A DNA stretch of 64,000 nucleotides, taken from assembly GCA_013822765.1 (NCBI GenBank), contig PNKY01000006.1, positions 62,001-126,000 on the forward strand. The letters run 5' to 3'. The translations under genes were made by a program, and so were the position numbers. The notes beneath the pieces are model-generated. The model was not told where the DNA came from. It saw only the letters and a program-made list of their open reading frames with translations, and did no database searches. Every line of letters begins with the position of its first letter. Position 1 is the stretch's first letter. This stretch comes from Rhodospirillum sp. GTDB taxonomy: Bacteria; Pseudomonadota; Alphaproteobacteria; Dongiales; Dongiaceae. Positions 6,828 through 15,287 of the stretch are shown here, in pieces.

Positions 6828-9122
6828 GTGTCATTCACCCGCGCTGCGCGTTCGCTTCAGCGATATCAATCGCACGCCCTGCGGTGGCTGGTCGGCCTAG
6901 CGGTCTGCGCCGGCATCAGCGCGCTCTATCTGTCCGGATCGCTGCTGTTCATCGACCGGCAGCTGGCCTCGGCACGGTTCCAGCTGGTGACCTCCGATCC
7001 GACCGATGACGTCGTGGTGGTGGCGATCGACGCGCCCAGCCTGCAGGAAATATCGGTGTGGCCGTGGCCGCGCGGCAAGCACGCATCGGTGATCGACAAG
7101 CTGCGCGAAGCCGGCGCGCGCAAGATTGCAATCGATATCGATTTCAGCGCCACATCGACCCCGGCCGAGGACGATAAGCTGGCGGCTGCGCTGGCACGTG
7201 CCGGCGGCAACGTCATCCTGCCGGTGTTCGAGCAGTCAGCCGATTCCAGGCGAACCATCACCTCTACCGCTCCGCTGCCGCAGTTCGCTGAGCATACGCG
7301 CGTCGCATCTGCCAACATCTATCCGGACAGCGACGGCATCGTGCGGCGACTGGCGCGCGTCGAGCCGTGGGCGGGGAACCTGGTGCCGACCATGGCCGCC
7401 GCCGCCGCGGGACTGCAGCCGACTGCCATGGGCCGCTACTATGTCGACTTCGGCATCGAGGCGGACCAGATCAAGCGCGTTTCCTTTGTCGACGTCCTGA
7501 ACGGCAAGGTCGAACCGAGCGTGTTCGCCGGCAAGATCGTGATGATCGGCGCGACGGCGCGGGAACTGGGCGACACAGTGGCGACGCCGGTCGGCGGCGT
7601 GATGCCGGGCGTGATGGTGCAGGCCCTGGCCACTGAATCGCTGCTTCAGGATCGCGATCTGCGCAAGGTCTCGCGCTGGCTGATCCTGGCCATCGCCTGC
7701 TTGCTGTTCGTGTTTATCGAGGCGACCTGCCGCAATCGCGGCTGGCGGCACGGCATCGCCGCCGGCGCCGGGGTACTGGTCGGCATCGTCGGCCTGCCGC
7801 TGGTGGTGCAAGCGAACCTGCCGTTGATGGTGGAGACCGCGCCCTGGCTGGCGGCGGTGACGGCGGCGTTCCTGATGGCCCTGTTCGAACGGTTGCGCGA
7901 CCTCGACCTGAGATTGATCGGCCAGGCCATCCTGCTGCGCCGGACCGACGCGCTGATGCGCCAGGTGGTCGAGAACAGCTCGGACGGGCTCCTGGTCATC
8001 GACGAGCATGGCAAGGTGCGGTCGGTCAATCCCGCGGCCGAGCGCATGCTGGGCCAGCATGCCACCGAGATCGTCGGCCAGCATTTCTTCGACGTGATCG
8101 CGACGACAAGCCATCAGCCGCCGATCCACAGCCTGTCGCGCTTGGCCTATGCGGACCGGCCGAGCCAGATGGAGCTGACGCGGCCCGACGGGTCGACCCT
8201 GATCGCCGACGTGGGCCTGAGCCGACTGCCGGAGCAGCAGCCGAGCGCCATTTTCGTCGCGCAGCTGCACGACGTCACCGAGATGAAGATGCGCGAGGCG
8301 GAGTTGCGGGCCGCACGCGACCAGGCCGAAGCGGCCAGCAACAGTAAGAGCCAGTTCCTGGCCAACATGAGCCATGAGCTGCGCACGCCGCTCAACGCCG
8401 TCATCGGCTTCTCCGAGATCATGAAGACGGAGCTGCTGGGTCCGATCGGGACCGAGACCTATCGCGGCTACAGCCACAGCATCCACGACAGCGCCAAGCA
8501 CCTGCTCGGCATCATCAACGACATTCTCGATATTTCGTCGATCGAATCCGGTTCGCCCCGCCTGCACGAAGGCATCCATGAGCCGGAGCAGATCTGCCAG
8601 TCGGTGATCGGGCTGGTCTCGGGGCGCGCCGACCAGGCGCAGGTGAAGCTGGTGGTCAATGTCGACCCCGCAACCGACCTGCTGTACGTTGACGGGCGCA
8701 TGCTGAAGCAAATGCTGATCAACCTGGTCGGTAACGCGATCAAGTTCAGCCCGAAGGGCGGAAGCATCGAGATCAAGGTGATCCCGGCCGGGCCGGAGCC
8801 GCACAGCGGCGCCGTGTTCGCGGTCGCGGACCACGGCATCGGCATCGCCAAGGACGACATCCCGCGCATCCTGAAGCCGTTCGAGCAGGTCGAAACCGCG
8901 TTCGCACGCAATTTCGACGGCATCGGGCTCGGCCTGCCGCTGGTGAACTCGATGGCGCGGCTGCACGGTGCCACGCTCACCATCGACAGCGAACTGAACG
9001 TGGGCACGACCGTCTCGATCCTGTTCCCGACCGCGCGCACGCGGCCGCGGACGGCGGAATCGGCCGGCACCGCTCAGATCGTGGAGATCGGCGCGCCGGT
9101 GCGTATCCGCGCGGCAGAGTAG
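6828..9122 (+). CDS. CHASE2-PAS hybrid-less sensor histidine kinase (kinase 1)
   Basis: Membrane sensor kinase. I chose the GTG at 6828 (AGGA 9 nt upstream) over the TTG at 6819; this gives 764 residues. Order: one transmembrane helix (about 19-40), a periplasmic CHASE2 domain (about 45-270, with VVVVAIDAPSL, WPWPRGKHA and GARKIAIDIDFS), three transmembrane helices (about 280-350), a PAS domain (about 380-490), HisKA with H516 in MSHELRTPLN, and HATPase with NLVGNAIKFSP, DHGIGI and GIGLGL. No receiver domain is attached and no response regulator lies beside it. It is sandwiched between FecR genes and is paralogous to the kinase at 11127. The signal sensed is unknown; the FecR protein is the obvious candidate partner. 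Confidence 0.88.
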   Translation: MSFTRAARSLQRYQSHALRWLVGLAVCAGISALYLSGSLLFIDRQLASARFQLVTSDPTDDVVVVAIDAPSLQEISVWPWPRGKHASVIDKLREAGARKIAIDIDFSATSTPAEDDKLAAALARAGGNVILPVFEQSADSRRTITSTAPLPQFAEHTRVASANIYPDSDGIVRRLARVEPWAGNLVPTMAAAAAGLQPTAMGRYYVDFGIEADQIKRVSFVDVLNGKVEPSVFAGKIVMIGATARELGDTVATPVGGVMPGVMVQALATESLLQDRDLRKVSRWLILAIACLLFVFIEATCRNRGWRHGIAAGAGVLVGIVGLPLVVQANLPLMVETAPWLAAVTAAFLMALFERLRDLDLRLIGQAILLRRTDALMRQVVENSSDGLLVIDEHGKVRSVNPAAERMLGQHATEIVGQHFFDVIATTSHQPPIHSLSRLAYADRPSQMELTRPDGSTLIADVGLSRLPEQQPSAIFVAQLHDVTEMKMREAELRAARDQAEAASNSKSQFLANMSHELRTPLNAVIGFSEIMKTELLGPIGTETYRGYSHSIHDSAKHLLGIINDILDISSIESGSPRLHEGIHEPEQICQSVIGLVSGRADQAQVKLVVNVDPATDLLYVDGRMLKQMLINLVGNAIKFSPKGGSIEIKVIPAGPEPHSGAVFAVADHGIGIAKDDIPRILKPFEQVETAFARNFDGIGLGLPLVNSMARLHGATLTIDSELNVGTTVSILFPTARTRPRTAESAGTAQIVEIGAPVRIRAAE

Positions 9123-9204
9123 AAGATTGGCGTACGCCGGCCCGCTGCGACGGTCCGGAGATCAGAAGGGGTGACCGGCAGCTCGCAGGAACAAGTGAGG
9201 TCCT

Positions 9205-9981
9205 ATGTCCGACTCGCGCACGAACGCCACACGCCGCAAACGCACGGCCAACACTGAGGGCAGCAGCTCGCAGAAGACGGGCGGCTCCGGAGGAATTTCC
9301 GCGATCATCTCGGTGATCGTGATCCTGGCGGCGTCGGCATACCTGATGGCACATGACCAGGTTGACGAGGCCTTGGGCCGGACGGCGACCGTGATCTCGG
9401 ACAAGAGCACCACGACCGGCCAGGTCTGGACATCGGTCGTCACGACCTTCGCCACCGAGGATGGCGAAGAAGACCTGGCGCGAGAGACGTCCGCGCCCGA
9501 TCTCACCATGCTGAAGGATGGCGATCGCGTGACCACCGGCAGTCAGAGCCGGACAGTCGCGACCAGCGGCAACGATCTCCTGCGGCTGGAACCGAAAACG
9601 ACCATAACGATCGGCGAGACGAAGCCGGCAACGATCATCGAACTGCTCGACGGCACGCTGCATGTCAAAGCCGGCAAGCGCGAGGACGGCGACACGCTTT
9701 CGATCGAAACGCAATACCTGGTGGCGACCGTCAAGGGCACCGAGTTCGTGGTAGCGACGACGGATGTGGGCACCGCCGTCTCGGTGACCGAGGGCGTGGT
9801 GTCGGTGCGGTCAATCCGCGTCGGCCAGGCCTTCGACGTCATGCCGGGGCAAACGGCCCTTGTGTCGTCGGTCCATGGTTCGCTTCCGACCATCGTGGCG
9901 ACACCCGCCGCCGGCGGAACCGCAGCGCTCGAGGCCGCGGTTTCCGGGATCCTCGCCAACAGCAATCATCATCGGCGATAA
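9205..9981 (+). CDS. Membrane-anchored FecR-domain protein (FecR-2)
   Basis: A 258-residue protein with a basic, serine-rich cytosolic N-terminus, one uncleaved transmembrane helix at about 31-49 (SAIISVIVILAASAYLMA) and a periplasmic FecR domain. The domain shows GDRVTTGSQSRTV, LLRLEPKTTITIG, LLDGTLHVKAGKR, YLVATVKGTEFVV and GVVSVRS, parallel to FecR-1 and FecR-3. Unlike them it has no glycine-rich tail and keeps a membrane anchor. The start is the ATG at 9205 behind GAGGT. It sits 82 nt after kinase 1 in the same direction, and a strong hairpin follows its stop. It may be the third component of the kinase-1 unit or a remnant of another duplication. Confidence 0.8.
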   Translation: MSDSRTNATRRKRTANTEGSSSQKTGGSGGISAIISVIVILAASAYLMAHDQVDEALGRTATVISDKSTTTGQVWTSVVTTFATEDGEEDLARETSAPDLTMLKDGDRVTTGSQSRTVATSGNDLLRLEPKTTITIGETKPATIIELLDGTLHVKAGKREDGDTLSIETQYLVATVKGTEFVVATTDVGTAVSVTEGVVSVRSIRVGQAFDVMPGQTALVSSVHGSLPTIVATPAAGGTAALEAAVSGILANSNHHRR

Positions 9982-9997
9982 CACCAACGTCTGGGAA

Positions 9998-10031
9998 AGG
10001 CGCGCGGCATTGGTATTAGTGCCGCGCGCCT
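9998..10031 (+). terminator. Strong 12-bp hairpin after FecR-2
   Basis: AGGCGCGCGGCA (9998-10009) pairs perfectly with TGCCGCGCGCCT (10020-10031) around a 10-nt loop, 17 bp after the FecR-2 stop. No T-run follows, so it may block or stabilise transcripts rather than act as a textbook intrinsic terminator. It separates the two halves of the FecR/CHASE2 locus. Confidence 0.55.
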
Positions 10032-10181
10032 AGACGTACTTCCGGCGAACCTACACACGCCGCTATTGCATTAAGCTCCTGTTATCCATCCGGATTAACA
10101 CGCAGTTCAGGTGCCATCTCTTAATCTCCTGGCAGACTCACTGCCCTGTCTCGGGCGGTGGCAATGGAGAGCGAGAGGGTC

Positions 10182-11111
10182 ATGTCGCATTCGACTCAAA
10201 TCTGGCATAAGCCAGCACAAACGATCGGCGTGAGCAGCAGCGTGCTGCGCGGCGTCGCGGTACTGATGGCGACCAGCTGCCTGATCGCGCCCAGCCGCGC
10301 CGAGGGCACTCTGGACTGGGTCGTATCGGCCATCACCGGGCGAGCCCCGGCGATCGAACAGGCCGCGATCTCCGGCGATCTCTCGCGCGGCAGCGTGATC
10401 CAGCCGAGCGAGCAGATTTCCACCGGCGACGGCGAGCACGTCGTGCTCACTCACGGCCAGGACGTCCTGGAGCTGCAGCCCAACACCACCGTCGCGATCG
10501 GCGGCGCAGGCCCGAACGGCATGGCGACCGTCGTCGAGCTGATCGATGGAACGGTCCATGTGAAGGTCGGCAAGCGCGCCCCGGGCCGCACCTTCTCGGT
10601 CGAGACCCGCTTCCTGGTCGCGACCGTCAAGGGTACGGAATTCGACGTCACCGCGGACGACGATGCCGCAGCGGTGTCGGTGTCGGAAGGCACCGTCGCT
10701 GTGCAATCGGATGGCGGCAACCGCTCTGTCGACGTGACGCCGGGCCGCACTGCCGTCGCCTCGGCGGCGGATGACGACGCGACGCCGGATGTGAGCGCGA
10801 CGCCAGCAGGCGGCGCACCGGAAGCGGCCAAAGCCGCCGGCAAAGCAGCAAAAGAAAAGAAGGCCGACAAGAACGCCGCCAATGGCACCGCGGAGGGAAA
10901 GTCCAAGGGCAGTGCCAACGGAGCCGGCAACGGCAACGACGGCAACGGCAATGGTGGCGGCAATGGTGGCGGCAATGGTGGCGGCAATGGTGGCGGCAAC
11001 GGTGGCGGCAATGGTGGCGGCAATGGTGGCGGCAACGGTGGCGGCAACGGGAACGGCGGCGGCAATGGCCACTCGAAAGGCAGGATCCCGGCGTTGAAGG
11101 CAGATCGGTAG
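10182..11111 (+). CDS. FecR-domain exported protein with NGGG repeat tail (FecR-3)
   Basis: A 309-residue secreted protein and the closest relative of FecR-1 here. The signal peptide ends SRA before EGTLDWVV, a segment parallel to DGILTWIV in FecR-1. The FecR domain has SEQISTGDGEHVVLTHG, VLELQPNTTVAIG, LIDGTVHVKVGKR, FLVATVKGTEFDV and GTVAVQS. After an Ala/Lys-rich linker (AAKAAGKAAKEKKADKN), a Gly/Asn tail made of GNGG units ends in a basic tip. The start is the ATG at 10182 behind GAGAGGGT. It lies 15 nt upstream of kinase 2, repeating the FecR-1/kinase-1 arrangement. The long glycine-rich tail could span or bind the cell wall; that is speculation. Confidence 0.85.
   Translation: MSHSTQIWHKPAQTIGVSSSVLRGVAVLMATSCLIAPSRAEGTLDWVVSAITGRAPAIEQAAISGDLSRGSVIQPSEQISTGDGEHVVLTHGQDVLELQPNTTVAIGGAGPNGMATVVELIDGTVHVKVGKRAPGRTFSVETRFLVATVKGTEFDVTADDDAAAVSVSEGTVAVQSDGGNRSVDVTPGRTAVASAADDDATPDVSATPAGGAPEAAKAAGKAAKEKKADKNAANGTAEGKSKGSANGAGNGNDGNGNGGGNGGGNGGGNGGGNGGGNGGGNGGGNGGGNGNGGGNGHSKGRIPALKADR
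10947..11042 (+). repeat. 12-bp tandem repeat, 8 units, encoding GNGG
   Basis: Eight adjoining 12-bp units of GGCAATGGTGGC, three of them with AAC instead of AAT. They are in frame in FecR-3 and each encodes Gly-Asn-Gly-Gly. Near-perfect DNA identity suggests recent copy-number change by slippage. Not a CRISPR: there are no spacers. Confidence 0.9.
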
Positions 11112-11126
11112 CTCCGGCCTTTCATC

Positions 11127-13766
11127 ATGCCTGCTGGTACAGCCGCACCGCGATGGTCCAAACGGATCGGGCACGCCCTGATCGCAGTGGTTGTCGGGCT
11201 CCTGATCGTCGGGCTTCACGCCGGCGGCTATCTCCGATTCTTCGACGCCGCTTTTGACGAGGCGCGCTTTCGCCTGGTTCGGTCCGATCCATCGCCACAG
11301 ATCGCCATCGTCGCGATCGACGCGAACAGCCTGGAGAAACGACCGCTCTGGCCGTGGCCGCGCTCCTGGCACGCCACCCTGATCGACCGGCTGGTCGACG
11401 CCGGGGCGGCCCAGATCGTCCTCGACATCGATTTTAGCGCGGCATCCACCGAAGCCGAGGACGCGGCGTTGGCGGCGGCGCTGCACCGCGCCGGCGAGCG
11501 CGTGATCCTGCCGGTCTTCCAGCAGCCGGCGCAGCAGCAATCGAACGCGCTAATCGAGAATTTCCCGATGGCGGCGCTGGCGGAGCGCGCCCGGATTGCA
11601 TCGGCCAACATCCGCGCCGACGGCGACGGGATCGTACGCCGGATGCCGCAGCTGCTGGAATGGGGCGGCGGGCTGGTGCCGACGATGGCTGCGGCAGCCG
11701 CCGGCTCGCGAAACACCGATGAATTCCTGATCGACTACGGCATCCGGGCTGAAGCGTTCCCGACCGTGTCCTATGTCGAGGTTCTGGAAGGCCGCGCGCC
11801 GACCGGATTGTTCGCCGGCAAGATCGTGTTCATCGGCGCGACCGCGCTGGAGCTCGGCGACGTTGCCGCGACGCCGGTCAACGGCCTCACGCCCGGGCTG
11901 AAGGTACAGGCTCTCGGCACCAGCTCGCTGTTGCAGGGCCGCGCCCTGCACAAGGTCGTGGCCTGGCCGATCCTGATCCTCGCCATCGCCCTGTTTTTCG
12001 CGGTCGCGCGCCAGTGCCGGGGCCGGCATTGGCTGTCGGTGATCGGCCTCGGCGTGGCCTGGAGCGCCGGCGTGTTCGGGCTCGGCACCGCCCTGCAGAC
12101 GGCGGCGCCGGTCATGCTCGACGTGGCGCCGCTGGTGCTGTCGGTGGTGTCCGCCGTCTTCGCCAGCCTGGTCAGCCGCGTGCGCGACCTGGACCTGACC
12201 GTGGTCGGGCAGAGCATCGCGCTCCGCCGCAGCAGCAACCTGATGCGCCGCGTGGTCGAGAACACCTTCGACGGACTCCTCACGCTGGATCGCGACGGCA
12301 CGATCAAGAGCGCGAACCCCGCCGCCGAGCGCATCCTGGGCCGCAAGAGCGCCGAGCTGGTGGAACGCCGCTTTGCGAGCTTCGTGCCATCACTGCCCTC
12401 GGAGAAGGGCGCCGCCTGGCTGACCTATCTGGCCGAAGAGCGGCAGCCGCAGGAAGCCAACGTGCAGGGTCCGGACGGCGTCGTCGTCGCCACCGAGATC
12501 GCCGTCACGCGATTGCCGGACGAGCCGTCGGCTGCGTTCATCGTGGTGCTGCGCGACATCGCCGAGCGCAAGGCGGCAATCGCCGCGGCGGCGCGTAATC
12601 TCACCCGGCTCAAGGACGCGATCGAGTCCATCGGCAGCGGTTTCGCGCTGTTCGATGCCGACGAACGGCTGGTGACCTGCAACCAGCAACTGCGCGCGCT
12701 CTATCCGGCGATCGCCCACATGCTGGTTCCAGGCTGGCATGTCGAGGACCTGGTCCGTGCCAACGTGACCAGCATCAATCCCGGCGCATCCGCCCAGGAG
12801 ATCGAGCGCCAAATGGCCGAGCGGCTGCGGCGCTTCCGCAATCCGGGCGAGACGTTCGAGATATCGGTCGGCGGCACCCGTTGGCTCCAGATCAACGAGC
12901 GGCGCACCAGCGAAGGCGGCATCGTCGGCATCCACACCGATGTCACGCAGGCGCGCCAGAACGAGGCGCAGCTGCGCGCGGCGTACGAGCAGGCCCAGGC
13001 GGCCAACCAGAGCAAGAGCCAGTTCCTGGCCAACATGAGCCATGAGCTGCGCACGCCGCTCAACGCCGTCATCGGCTTCTCCGACGTCATGAAAGCGGAG
13101 CTGATGGGACCGCTCGGCTCCGATCTCTATCGCGGCTATTCCAAGGACATTCACGACAGCGCAAGCCACCTCCTCGCCATCATCAACGACATCCTGGACA
13201 TTTCTTCCATCGAATCCGGCGTGCACCGCCTGAAGGAATCGCTGCTCTCGCCGGAGGAGGTGTGCCGCTCGGTCGAGAAGCTGATGTCGGGCAAGATGGA
13301 ATGGGCCGGCATCCAGCTGGTAGTGTCGACCAAGGGCGTGACCGGCGGCCTGTGGGCCGACAACCGGCTGGTCAAGCAGATGCTGCTCAACCTGGTCAGC
13401 AATGCCGTCAAGTTCAGCCAGTCCAACACGCGTATCCTGCTGTCGGTGACGCAGGCCGGCGACCGCTCGATCCAGTTTTCGGTGGCAGACCAGGGCATCG
13501 GCATCGCCGCGGCAGACATCGAGCGCGTCCTGCGCCCGTTCGAGCAGGTGGAGAACGCGTGGAGCCGCAGTCACGATGGCGTCGGCCTCGGCCTGGCGCT
13601 GGTGCAATCCATGGCACAGGCGCATGACGCCACGCTGCGCATCGATAGCGCGCTTGGCGAAGGCACGACCGTGACCATCGTGTTCCCGCCGGCGCGCCAT
13701 CGCGACCTATCGCACGACGACCGCCAGCGCCGCCCGCGGCTCGAAGTCGTGAAGAGCAGCAAGTAG
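11127..13766 (+). CDS. CHASE2 sensor histidine kinase with two PAS-like domains (kinase 2)
   Basis: An 879-residue paralogue of kinase 1. Order: transmembrane helix (about 14-33), periplasmic CHASE2 (about 38-270, with IAIVAIDANSL, WPWPRSWHA and GAAQIVLDIDFS), transmembrane helices (about 280-345), a first PAS (about 375-485), a second PAS-like domain (about 495-610, with GSGFALFDADERLVTCN), HisKA with H639 in MSHELRTPLN, and HATPase with NLVSNAVKFSQ, DQGIGI and GVGLGL. The extra PAS unit explains the added length over kinase 1. It lies 15 nt after FecR-3. It is an orphan kinase: no receiver domain and no adjacent regulator. Confidence 0.9.
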   Translation: MPAGTAAPRWSKRIGHALIAVVVGLLIVGLHAGGYLRFFDAAFDEARFRLVRSDPSPQIAIVAIDANSLEKRPLWPWPRSWHATLIDRLVDAGAAQIVLDIDFSAASTEAEDAALAAALHRAGERVILPVFQQPAQQQSNALIENFPMAALAERARIASANIRADGDGIVRRMPQLLEWGGGLVPTMAAAAAGSRNTDEFLIDYGIRAEAFPTVSYVEVLEGRAPTGLFAGKIVFIGATALELGDVAATPVNGLTPGLKVQALGTSSLLQGRALHKVVAWPILILAIALFFAVARQCRGRHWLSVIGLGVAWSAGVFGLGTALQTAAPVMLDVAPLVLSVVSAVFASLVSRVRDLDLTVVGQSIALRRSSNLMRRVVENTFDGLLTLDRDGTIKSANPAAERILGRKSAELVERRFASFVPSLPSEKGAAWLTYLAEERQPQEANVQGPDGVVVATEIAVTRLPDEPSAAFIVVLRDIAERKAAIAAAARNLTRLKDAIESIGSGFALFDADERLVTCNQQLRALYPAIAHMLVPGWHVEDLVRANVTSINPGASAQEIERQMAERLRRFRNPGETFEISVGGTRWLQINERRTSEGGIVGIHTDVTQARQNEAQLRAAYEQAQAANQSKSQFLANMSHELRTPLNAVIGFSDVMKAELMGPLGSDLYRGYSKDIHDSASHLLAIINDILDISSIESGVHRLKESLLSPEEVCRSVEKLMSGKMEWAGIQLVVSTKGVTGGLWADNRLVKQMLLNLVSNAVKFSQSNTRILLSVTQAGDRSIQFSVADQGIGIAAADIERVLRPFEQVENAWSRSHDGVGLGLALVQSMAQAHDATLRIDSALGEGTTVTIVFPPARHRDLSHDDRQRRPRLEVVKSSK

Positions 13767-13770
13767 GTGG

Positions 13771-14922
13771 CTAGCGCCGCCGGATCCGCGACGCTTTGGC
13801 CCGCTTCCATCCCAGGCCGCCGATCACCTCGACGGCGCAGCGCGCCGCCAGCTGGGCGCCGAGGCCGTTGACGTCGAAATCAGGGCCGAGGCAGGCCATG
13901 TCGAAGCCGACCACCGGCGGCCCCTCATCGATCGCCAGCCGCAGCGCCTGCAGGATCTCGCGCGCGGTCAGGCCGGCGGGATCGGGATATTTCTGCGCCG
14001 GCAGGAACGCCGGATCGATCACGTCGAGATCGAGCGAGAGGTAGAGCGCATCGACATCGCGGCAGATGCGGGCGATGGCCTCGTGCACGCACTGCCGGAT
14101 ACCCTTCTCCTCCACGTCCTGGAGGGTCCAGATGCCGATGTTGAGCTCGCGCGCGGCCTCGTGCCAGGCCAGCGAGTTTCGGGTGCCGCGGATGCCGATC
14201 TCCGCGAAGTTGGCCGGATCGAGATAGCCGCCCTCGAAGCAGCGCGCCCATTGCGAGCCGGCCCAGTAGCGCGGCTCCCACGCGAGATCATAGTGCGAAT
14301 CGAACTTGAGCACGGCGATGCGCTGCTTGCGCTGGCGCGCGACCGAGCGCACGCCGACATAGGGAATGGTGTCATCGCCGCCCAGCAGGATCAGCACCTT
14401 GTCGCGGCCGATCAGGCGCTCGATGCGGTCGCCCGCCCTGTGCAGCTCGGTTTCGGCGTCGATCTCGTAGTCGATGCGGATGTCGCCGCCGTCCGAGACC
14501 TTGATCCAGTCGGCGATCTGGAAGTCCGGCCCGCGCTCCGGCATCAGGCCGCCGGAATGGTCGAGCGAATAGTAGATCGCGTTGCGCCGGATCGCGGCCG
14601 GCGCGCCGGTGGCGCCGGTGCGCGAATAGATTGCCGCCTGATGGGTCGCCTGCGCCGGCAGGAAGCGGCGCGGATCGAGGATCTTCACGCCCTCGTAGGG
14701 CAGGCCCACCACCACGACATCTGCGTCGGGTGCCTCCTCGGCATAGGGCGCTTCCATGAAGGTCGGCACATCGTCATAGAGGATGCGCTCGACCCGCCGC
14801 GCCACGCGGTACGGCGACTGCGCGGCCTTCGCCGAGGCGCGCCGGAAGGCGGCGACGATGTCGACCTTGCTGGTGCGCGCGGCCGCGCGACGCGGCGCCG
14901 ACTTGTTTCCTTTGGCTGGCAT
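13771..14922 (-). CDS. Arginase/agmatinase-family protein with altered active-site residues
   Basis: A ureohydrolase-fold protein of 383 residues, longer than usual agmatinases (about 300) because of a basic N-terminal extension. The Mn-binding motifs align as GGDDT (181-185), DSHYD (208-212) and SLDLDVIDP (296-304). Canonical enzymes have GGDHS, so the first metal-ligand His is Asp184 here. The usual substrate-binding Glu of the G-D-x-x-E motif is Cys344 (GFDMACLGP). Asp208, His210, Asp212, Asp298 and Asp300 are kept, so metal binding is plausible. The substrate is uncertain: agmatine, guanidino acids or another. It converges with kinase 2, with only 4 bp between the stops. The overlapping reading on the other strand is an artefact. 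Confidence 0.8.
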   Translation of the reverse strand: MPAKGNKSAPRRAAARTSKVDIVAAFRRASAKAAQSPYRVARRVERILYDDVPTFMEAPYAEEAPDADVVVVGLPYEGVKILDPRRFLPAQATHQAAIYSRTGATGAPAAIRRNAIYYSLDHSGGLMPERGPDFQIADWIKVSDGGDIRIDYEIDAETELHRAGDRIERLIGRDKVLILLGGDDTIPYVGVRSVARQRKQRIAVLKFDSHYDLAWEPRYWAGSQWARCFEGGYLDPANFAEIGIRGTRNSLAWHEAARELNIGIWTLQDVEEKGIRQCVHEAIARICRDVDALYLSLDLDVIDPAFLPAQKYPDPAGLTAREILQALRLAIDEGPPVVGFDMACLGPDFDVNGLGAQLAARCAVEVIGGLGWKRAKASRIRRR

Positions 14923-15003
14923 TGTGATCCCCCGCTTGTGTGTGGAGATAGTGCCCGGGGATCGACGGGCTTGTCACGCTCTACCGGCGTACAGGAGCAT
15001 GCC

Positions 15004-15279
15004 CTACTCCAATGCCATCAGTGCCCCGTCGGTGGGATTGAGATAGAGCGTCTTTTTCGCGCCGCCGTTGTCGGTCGCCTGCACGACGTAGCAGTTGCCG
15101 TCGCTCGGCTTGGGCGCACCGACGTTGGTGAAGCCGTGCTGCTCCAGCATCGCCTTCACCTTCGCCGGCGGCAGCCAGGCGGACTTGTCCGCGGTGGTGC
15201 ATTGGACGCTGGCGGCGTGCGCCAACGATGCGATCGACAGGCCGATGAGGAGTGCTCCGACAAGTCCCGTTGCGCGCAT
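15004..15279 (-). CDS. PepSY-like small exported protein
   Basis: A 91-residue protein with a clear signal peptide (1-22, ending SLAHA). The mature part has the pattern of PepSY domains: KVKAMLEQHGFTNV, then YVVQATDNGGAKKTLYLNPTDGALM. PepSY proteins are thought to inhibit peptidases or to modulate sensors. Its start lies 9 nt after the stop of the histidine kinase gene and it is the last gene of a regulator-kinase-PepSY operon, a recurrent arrangement in proteobacteria. It may act as a periplasmic accessory to that kinase. Two Cys in the mature part (C27 and C63) might form a disulfide. Confidence 0.75.
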   Translation of the reverse strand: MRATGLVGALLIGLSIASLAHAASVQCTTADKSAWLPPAKVKAMLEQHGFTNVGAPKPSDGNCYVVQATDNGGAKKTLYLNPTDGALMALE

Positions 15280-15287
15280 GACAGATC

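Noticed and set aside
10947..11042. Short regular repeat array that could look like CRISPR
   Set aside because: Units are 12 bp, directly adjacent without spacers, in frame within FecR-3 and encode GNGG.
5785..11111. FecR genes as part of an iron-uptake sigma-factor system
   Set aside because: No ECF sigma factor, no TonB-dependent receptor and no Fur-like box nearby; the partner genes are CHASE2 kinases.
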